Below are positions 60,770 through 64,000 of a DNA stretch of 64,000 bases, one piece after another. Numbering within the stretch: position 1 is the stretch's first letter; each line of letters begins with the position of its first letter. Under the pieces are notes generated by a model. The model saw only the letters and a list, made by a program, of their open reading frames with translations, searched no databases and was not told the DNA's origin. The stretch is from Streptomyces sp. CB02400. GTDB taxonomy: Bacteria; Actinomycetota; Actinomycetes; Streptomycetales; Streptomycetaceae. The position numbers were made by a program, and so were the translations under genes. Location of the stretch: NCBI RefSeq assembly GCF_001905725.1, contig NZ_LIWB01000004.1, forward strand, positions 372,001 through 436,000, read 5' to 3'.

Positions 60770-61019
60770 TGGGGCTGCGGCGCGGTGTCGTGGCGGTTCC
60801 GGTGGTGACGCGGACCTTCGACAGGCTCATCGCCGTCCGGCCCGAGGGCCCGAGGGGGGTGGGTGTCTTTCGGGCGGTGTGTCCGATGCCGTGGCTCTTG
60901 GGCACGTCCTGCCCCTCACCTCGTGCTGGAGGGCCCGCGCCAGGGCCGGTACCACCGGGACCGTGGTCTTCGGGCCCGGCCCGGAAGCCGCTCCCACGAC
61001 AGGACCGTACGATGAGCGC

Positions 61020-61421
61020 GTGACCAGGAGCACCCGATCCAGCAGCCGCCCGGCCGGGCGGCTGCTCGCGCTGCTGGTGATGACGGTGCTGGCGGGTGTG
61101 CTGGGCATGCACGGCCTCGCCCCCGGCGTGACGGTGCCGGCGCGGGCGGGTGCCGGCCACGAGATGGTGACGGCCGCGGCGGATGGTGTTCCGCACGCGG
61201 GCGCGGGGTGCATGCACACGGACGGTGGACCGAGTCACCTCGATCACGCCGACGGGACGTGTGCGGCTGCCGGAATCGGGTCGGCGTACACGCCGCCCGC
61301 GCTGACCGGCGCCCTGCCGGCCCCGCCCCAGGCCCTCGCGCCCACCGCGGCGGCCATGGGGTCGCCCCATGACGGCCGGGCCCCGCCCGACCTTTCCGAG
61401 TTGCAGCTCCTGCGGATGTAG
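61020..61421 (+). CDS. DUF6153 family His/Cys-rich exported protein
   Basis: This 133-residue protein starts at GTG 61020. An N-terminal hydrophobic segment (LLALLVMTVLAGVLGMHGLA) suggests a membrane anchor or signal. The exported part is rich in His and Cys (GAGHEMV, HAGAGCMHTD, SHLDHADGTC), fitting a metal-binding role. It directly precedes the DUF305 gene (122 bases), a pairing I recall in Streptomyces. Copper is the likely metal, from the surrounding genes. Confidence 0.8.
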   Translation: MTRSTRSSSRPAGRLLALLVMTVLAGVLGMHGLAPGVTVPARAGAGHEMVTAAADGVPHAGAGCMHTDGGPSHLDHADGTCAAAGIGSAYTPPALTGALPAPPQALAPTAAAMGSPHDGRAPPDLSELQLLRM

Positions 61422-61543
61422 AGCGGCCCGCTCGACACCCCTGTGCCCGGTGTTTTCCGGTGACGGGTGCCGTGCTTCCGCACGCTCTGACATCCGTTCC
61501 TACCGCGCGCCGCGAACGGCGCGCGCCAAGGAGTTGCACCACC

Positions 61544-62197
61544 ATGATCCACAAGCGTTCACTCGTCCGCCGTACTGCCGCCGTTGTCGCCGCGGGTGCG
61601 GCAGCGCTCGTTCTCGCCGCGTGTGGCGGGGGCGGCGACGGCGACGCCTCGGCCTCAGCCGGGCACGGCGGCCACGACGCCACCGCCTCCACCTCCGCAT
61701 CGGCTTCGGCTTCGGCTTCGGCGTCGCAGGGGCAGCACAATGCCGCCGACGTGGCCTTCGCGAAGGGGATGATCCCCCACCACCGTCAGGCGATCGAGAT
61801 GGCCGACCTCGCGCCCGGCCGGGCGCAGTCGGCCGAAGTGAGGAAGCTCGCCGCGGACATCAAGAAGGCCCAGGACCCGGAGATCAGGACACTCTCCGGC
61901 TGGCTGACCTCGTGGGGCGAGGACGTGCCCGCCGAAGGTGCCACGGACCACTCCGTGCACGACATGGGCGGCATGATGACGGCCGAGGAGATGACCGGGC
62001 TCGAGAACTCCTCGGGCAAGGCGTTCGACACCGCCTTCATGGAGCTGATGGTCAAGCACCACGAGGGCGCGGTCGAGATGGCGAAGACCGAGCAGGCCGA
62101 CGGCGCCCACGCCCCGGCCAAGAAGACGGCCGGAGAGATCATCACCTCGCAGAGCGCGGAGATCGAGCAGATGAACAAGCTGCTCGGCGAGGACTGA
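61544..62197 (+). CDS. DUF305 family exported lipoprotein
   Basis: This 217-residue protein starts at ATG 61544 after AAGGAG. The signal peptide ends in a lipobox (VLAAC) and is followed by an Ala/Ser linker. The two halves of the DUF305 four-helix bundle each carry a paired-His signature: KGMIPHHRQAIEMADLA and ELMVKHHEGAVEMAKTE, plus a Met/His loop (HDMGGMM). Family members bind copper or other metals and often accompany copper oxidases or stores. A strong terminator follows. Confidence 0.9.
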   Translation: MIHKRSLVRRTAAVVAAGAAALVLAACGGGGDGDASASAGHGGHDATASTSASASASASASQGQHNAADVAFAKGMIPHHRQAIEMADLAPGRAQSAEVRKLAADIKKAQDPEIRTLSGWLTSWGEDVPAEGATDHSVHDMGGMMTAEEMTGLENSSGKAFDTAFMELMVKHHEGAVEMAKTEQADGAHAPAKKTAGEIITSQSAEIEQMNKLLGED

Positions 62198-62211
62198 CCG
62201 CATCACGTCAG

Positions 62212-62246
62212 CACGGGGGCGGGCATCACCGGTGCCCGCCCCCGTG
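62212..62246 (+). terminator. intrinsic terminator of the DUF305 gene
   Basis: CACGGGGGCGGGCA pairs with TGCCCGCCCCCGTG, 14 bases after the stop at 62197. Confidence 0.85.
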
Positions 62247-62265
62247 GCGGATCCAGGCTTCCGGA

Positions 62266-62282
62266 ATACCCCCTGGGGGTAT
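62266..62282. promoter_or_regulatory. CsoR-type copper operator
   Basis: ATACCCCCTGGGGGTAT is a perfect 17-base palindrome, a C/G tract flanked by A/T. This is the form recognised by CsoR/RcnR-family repressors (known for actinobacterial copper-responsive promoters). It lies 60 bases before the DUF4396 start. Confidence 0.7.
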
Positions 62283-62341
62283 ATGGTTCCGAGTGTGGGG
62301 CCGCCCGGGTCCTTGCGGCACGTCGATTGGGGATGAGGGTC

Positions 62342-62860
62342 ATGGACCACAGCACGCACCACTCCGGTACCGCGCACGACCACACCGCCCACACGGGTGG
62401 CCACGACCACGGCGGTCACGCGCACGGCACGACCTGGGCCACGGCCATGAAGGCGACGCTGCACTGCCTCACCGGGTGCGCCATCGGCGAGATCCTCGGC
62501 ATGGTCATCGGCACCGCCCTGATGTGGGGCAACGTGCCGACCATGGCCCTCGCGATCACCCTGGCCTTCGCCTTCGGCTACTCCTTCACCCTCTTCGCGG
62601 TGGTGCGCGCCGGGGTGTCCCTGAAGGCCGCGGTCAAGGTCGCGCTGGCCGCCGACACCGTCTCCATCGCGGTGATGGAACTGGTCGACAACGGCATCAT
62701 CGCGCTGACGCCGGGAGCGATGGACGCACACCTGTCGGACGGACTGTTCTGGTACGCGCTGCTCGGCGGCTTCGCCGTGGCGTTCGTGATCACCACACCG
62801 GTCAACAAGTGGATGATCGGCCGCGGCAAGGGCCACGCCGTCGTCCACGCCTACCACTGA
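62342..62860 (+). CDS. DUF4396 membrane protein with His-rich N-terminus
   Basis: This 172-residue protein starts at ATG 62342; ATG 62333 is possible. The first 32 residues are extremely His-rich (HSTHHSGTAHDHTAHTGGH), a probable metal-binding tail. Four hydrophobic helices follow with the DUF4396 pattern ATLHCLTGCAIGEILGMVIG, including a Cys-x3-Cys in the first helix, and VMELVDNGIIALTPGAMDA. The CsoR-type operator upstream and the copper storage gene downstream point to copper handling or transport. Confidence 0.88.
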   Translation: MDHSTHHSGTAHDHTAHTGGHDHGGHAHGTTWATAMKATLHCLTGCAIGEILGMVIGTALMWGNVPTMALAITLAFAFGYSFTLFAVVRAGVSLKAAVKVALAADTVSIAVMELVDNGIIALTPGAMDAHLSDGLFWYALLGGFAVAFVITTPVNKWMIGRGKGHAVVHAYH

Positions 62861-62872
62861 CCCGCACCACCA

Positions 62873-62918
62873 CGACGCCGGGCGGCCCCTGGAAGCTTCC
62901 AGGGGCCGCCCGGCGTCG
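62873..62918. terminator. perfect 46-base palindrome, bidirectional terminator
   Basis: The two 23-base halves are exactly complementary, centred on AAGCTT at 62893-62898. It lies between the convergent DUF4396 and copper-storage genes. As RNA it forms a long stem for either strand. Confidence 0.85.
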
Positions 62919-62934
62919 CCGCCGCCGTCCCGCC

Positions 62935-63345
62935 TCAGCCCAGACCGGCCAGCAGTTCGTCGCACGCCTGCTCGCAGCGCCGGCACGCCTCGGCGCAGAC
63001 CCGGCAGTGCTCGTGCATGTCCGCGTGACCGGCGCACTCGTCGCCGCACGCCTTGCAGACGGTGGCGCAGGCCTGCAGGACGGCCCGCGTGACGTTGGCG
63101 TCATAGCCGGTGTGCCGGGACAGGACGGACGCGGTGGCGTTGCAGACGTCGGCGCAGTCCATGTCGGTACGGATGCACTTGGTCAGATCGCCGACCATCC
63201 CCTCCGACAGGCAGGCGTCCGCGCACGCGGTACACGCCTGCGCGCAGGCGAGGCACTCCTCGATGCACCTGGCCATGGCTTCCCGGTCCACCCCGCCCAG
63301 ATCGGCGGGGTACGTACGGAGCATGTCGCTCACGGAAGTGGTCAT
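62935..63345 (-). CDS. four-helix-bundle copper storage protein (Csp-type)
   Basis: This 136-residue protein starts at ATG 63345 after AGGAGGTCCC. It has about 18 cysteines in C-x3-C/C-x2-C spacing along helices (ARCIEECLACAQACTACADA, DMDCADVCNA, CKACGDECAGH, HCRVCAEACRRCEQAC). This is the pattern of Csp proteins, whose tetramers store many Cu(I) ions on Cys lining the bundle core. No signal peptide is seen, so it is cytosolic like Csp3. It is convergent with the DUF4396 gene. Confidence 0.92.
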   Translation of the reverse strand: MTTSVSDMLRTYPADLGGVDREAMARCIEECLACAQACTACADACLSEGMVGDLTKCIRTDMDCADVCNATASVLSRHTGYDANVTRAVLQACATVCKACGDECAGHADMHEHCRVCAEACRRCEQACDELLAGLG

Positions 63346-63474
63346 GGGACCTCCTGTTCTGCGGCCGGCAGGGCACCGGACAGTGCCCCTCGCCTCGGTG
63401 GTGGCCGGGTGACACCGGGCGCCGCGCCTCAAACGGCCGTCCCCGAGTCCCGCGGACGGAAAGCCCCGAGGCTT

Positions 63475-63503
63475 CCTCCGGCATCCGCGGCGGACGCCGG
63501 AGG
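63475..63503. terminator. hairpin after the MFS remnant
   Basis: CCTCCGGC / GCCGGAGG arms with a further TCCG/CGGA inner pairing lie just beyond the stop of the minus-strand MFS fragment at 63510. Confidence 0.55.
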
Positions 63504-63509
63504 AGGGCG

Positions 63510-63690
63510 TCAGTGGACGTGCGGTCCACCCGTCCTCCGGGGCTTGCCCCGTGGTACGAGTACCGGCGCCAGGGCCGCGCCGACGGCGGCGGCGACCGCG
63601 CACAGCGTGAGGGCCGCGCCGACGGCGGCGACCGCGCACAGCGTGAACGCGTCGGAGAATCGGTCGGCGGATCCCCGCTGGAAGCCGGAG
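63510..63690 (-). pseudogene. C-terminal remnant of an MFS-type transporter gene
   Basis: The minus frame to the stop at 63510 encodes one terminal hydrophobic helix (RFSDAFTLCAVAAVGAAL ... LVPRGKPRR), like the last helix of an EmrB/QacA-type pump. Nothing of the remaining helices is present. The helix carries an internal tandem duplication (63572-63646). It abuts a TetR-like fragment on the other strand, as expected after deletion inside a regulator/pump pair. Confidence 0.45.
63572..63646. repeat. 36/39-bp tandem duplication
   Basis: 63572-63610 and 63611-63646 are adjacent copies differing by one 3-base unit (GGC). They double the TLCAVAA(A)VGAAL segment of the MFS remnant. Confidence 0.88.
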
Positions 63691-63888
63691 GCGGACCAGG
63701 CGGCCACCGAGCGGGGCGCGTGCCGCACTCAAGCGGCAGGCCATCGTGCGGGCCGCCCGCGAGTCGTTCCTCCGGGAGGGCTTCGGCGTCGGCATGGACG
63801 CCATCGCCACCACGGCCGGCCTCTCCGAGGTGACGGTCTACAACCACTTCGGCAGCAAGGAAGCGCTCCTCACCGCCGTCATCGCGGG
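63661..63888 (+). pseudogene. TetR-family regulator, N-terminal DNA-binding part only
   Basis: RAALKRQAIVRAARESFLRE, then GMDAIATTAGLSEVTVYNHF and GSKEALLTAVIAG, form a complete TetR helix-turn-helix. The sequence upstream in this frame has no start codon; DPRWKPEADQAATERGA in the neighbouring frame looks like its N-terminus, implying a one-base shift near 63721. After AVIAG the ligand-binding domain is replaced by Pro/Gly-rich codons. It is therefore a broken, truncated gene. Confidence 0.65.
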
Positions 63889-63942
63889 CACCCCGCCGAC
63901 CCCCGCACCGCCCTCGGCCGTTCACCGGTGCGGGACGCCGAA

Positions 63943-63982
63943 AAGGGGTGGGGGCGGGCCCGAGGGCCCGCCCCCACCCCTT
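63943..63982. terminator. strong intrinsic terminator hairpin
   Basis: Two 19-base arms (63943-63961 and 63964-63982) are perfectly complementary. They sit after the TetR fragment and before the window edge, and may also serve a gene to the right on the minus strand. Confidence 0.8.
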
Positions 63983-64000
63983 GGGGAGCGTCTCAGCTCG

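Overview
The window is actinobacterial chromosomal DNA, almost certainly Streptomyces. It has very high GC with strong third-position GC bias and frequent GTG starts. It carries an SsgA-like protein, a large LuxR-type regulator, an ECF41 (SigJ-like) sigma factor, and Streptomyces-type DUF5133, DUF6098 and DUF6153 proteins. No rRNA, tRNA, CRISPR array, phage module or integrase was recognised.

Layout. (1) 1-12.2 kb looks like core genome: a Ser/Thr kinase running off the left edge, a CDP-alcohol phosphatidyltransferase, a nucleoside deaminase, the cytochrome c maturation operon tlpA/resA-ccdA-resB-ccsB, a Tat lipoprotein of the polysaccharide deacetylase superfamily, a histidine phosphatase overlapping hemL, and a conserved hypothetical gene ending at 12167. 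(2) 12.2-46.3 kb behaves as an accessory island of about 34 kb. It is bounded by 169-bp direct repeats (12092-12260 and 46332-46500, 157/169 identical) that duplicate the 3' end of the conserved gene and its terminator. It holds alpha/beta hydrolases, a large LuxR-type ATPase, a sugar ABC importer with an AraC regulator, an MFS/DUF1275/DoxX/isochorismatase/amidohydrolase gene string with a divergent ridA, LtrA, a flavin disulfide reductase, Dps, a luciferase-like monooxygenase with its FMN reductase, IS5 and IS701 debris, and an arsenic cluster (three ArsR regulators, Acr3, ArsC, three FAD monooxygenase-like proteins). The arsenic cluster ends in a thioredoxin reductase gene cut after ten codons. 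Two unrecognised genes, one frameshifted, close the island. (3) 46.5-58 kb is a stress and metal-type region: Rieske/DUF2231 protein, DUF1360, Zn-alcohol dehydrogenase, two hemerythrin-like proteins, a ferritin-like diiron protein and an SDR enzyme, mixed with broken genes (SMR pump with an in-frame stop, CBS fragment, IS3 fragment). A 375-bp segment is repeated with one mismatch at 48188-48562 and 57161-57535. (4) 58-64 kb holds SigJ, a MarR/hydrolase divergent pair with a clear palindromic operator, and a probable copper-handling group (DUF6153, DUF305, DUF4396 and a Cys-rich Csp-type copper storage protein) with a CsoR-type palindrome at 62266-62282. The window ends in the fused remains of an MFS pump gene and a TetR regulator gene.

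How the genes work together. The cytochrome operon moves electrons inward through CcdA to the TlpA-like lipoprotein, which keeps apocytochrome cysteines reduced for haem ligation by ResB/CcsB. hemL supplies aminolevulinate for haem. The ars genes reduce arsenate (ArsC), export arsenite (Acr3) and probably oxidise or modify arsenicals (flavoproteins) under three ArsR repressors. The copper group would bind and store Cu(I) under CsoR-type control. No single obviously new multi-gene system stands out. The strongest leads are the island boundary, the reinforced arsenic cluster with an unrecognised possible PD-(D/E)XK protein beside it, the copper group, and an Asp-nucleophile alpha/beta hydrolase.
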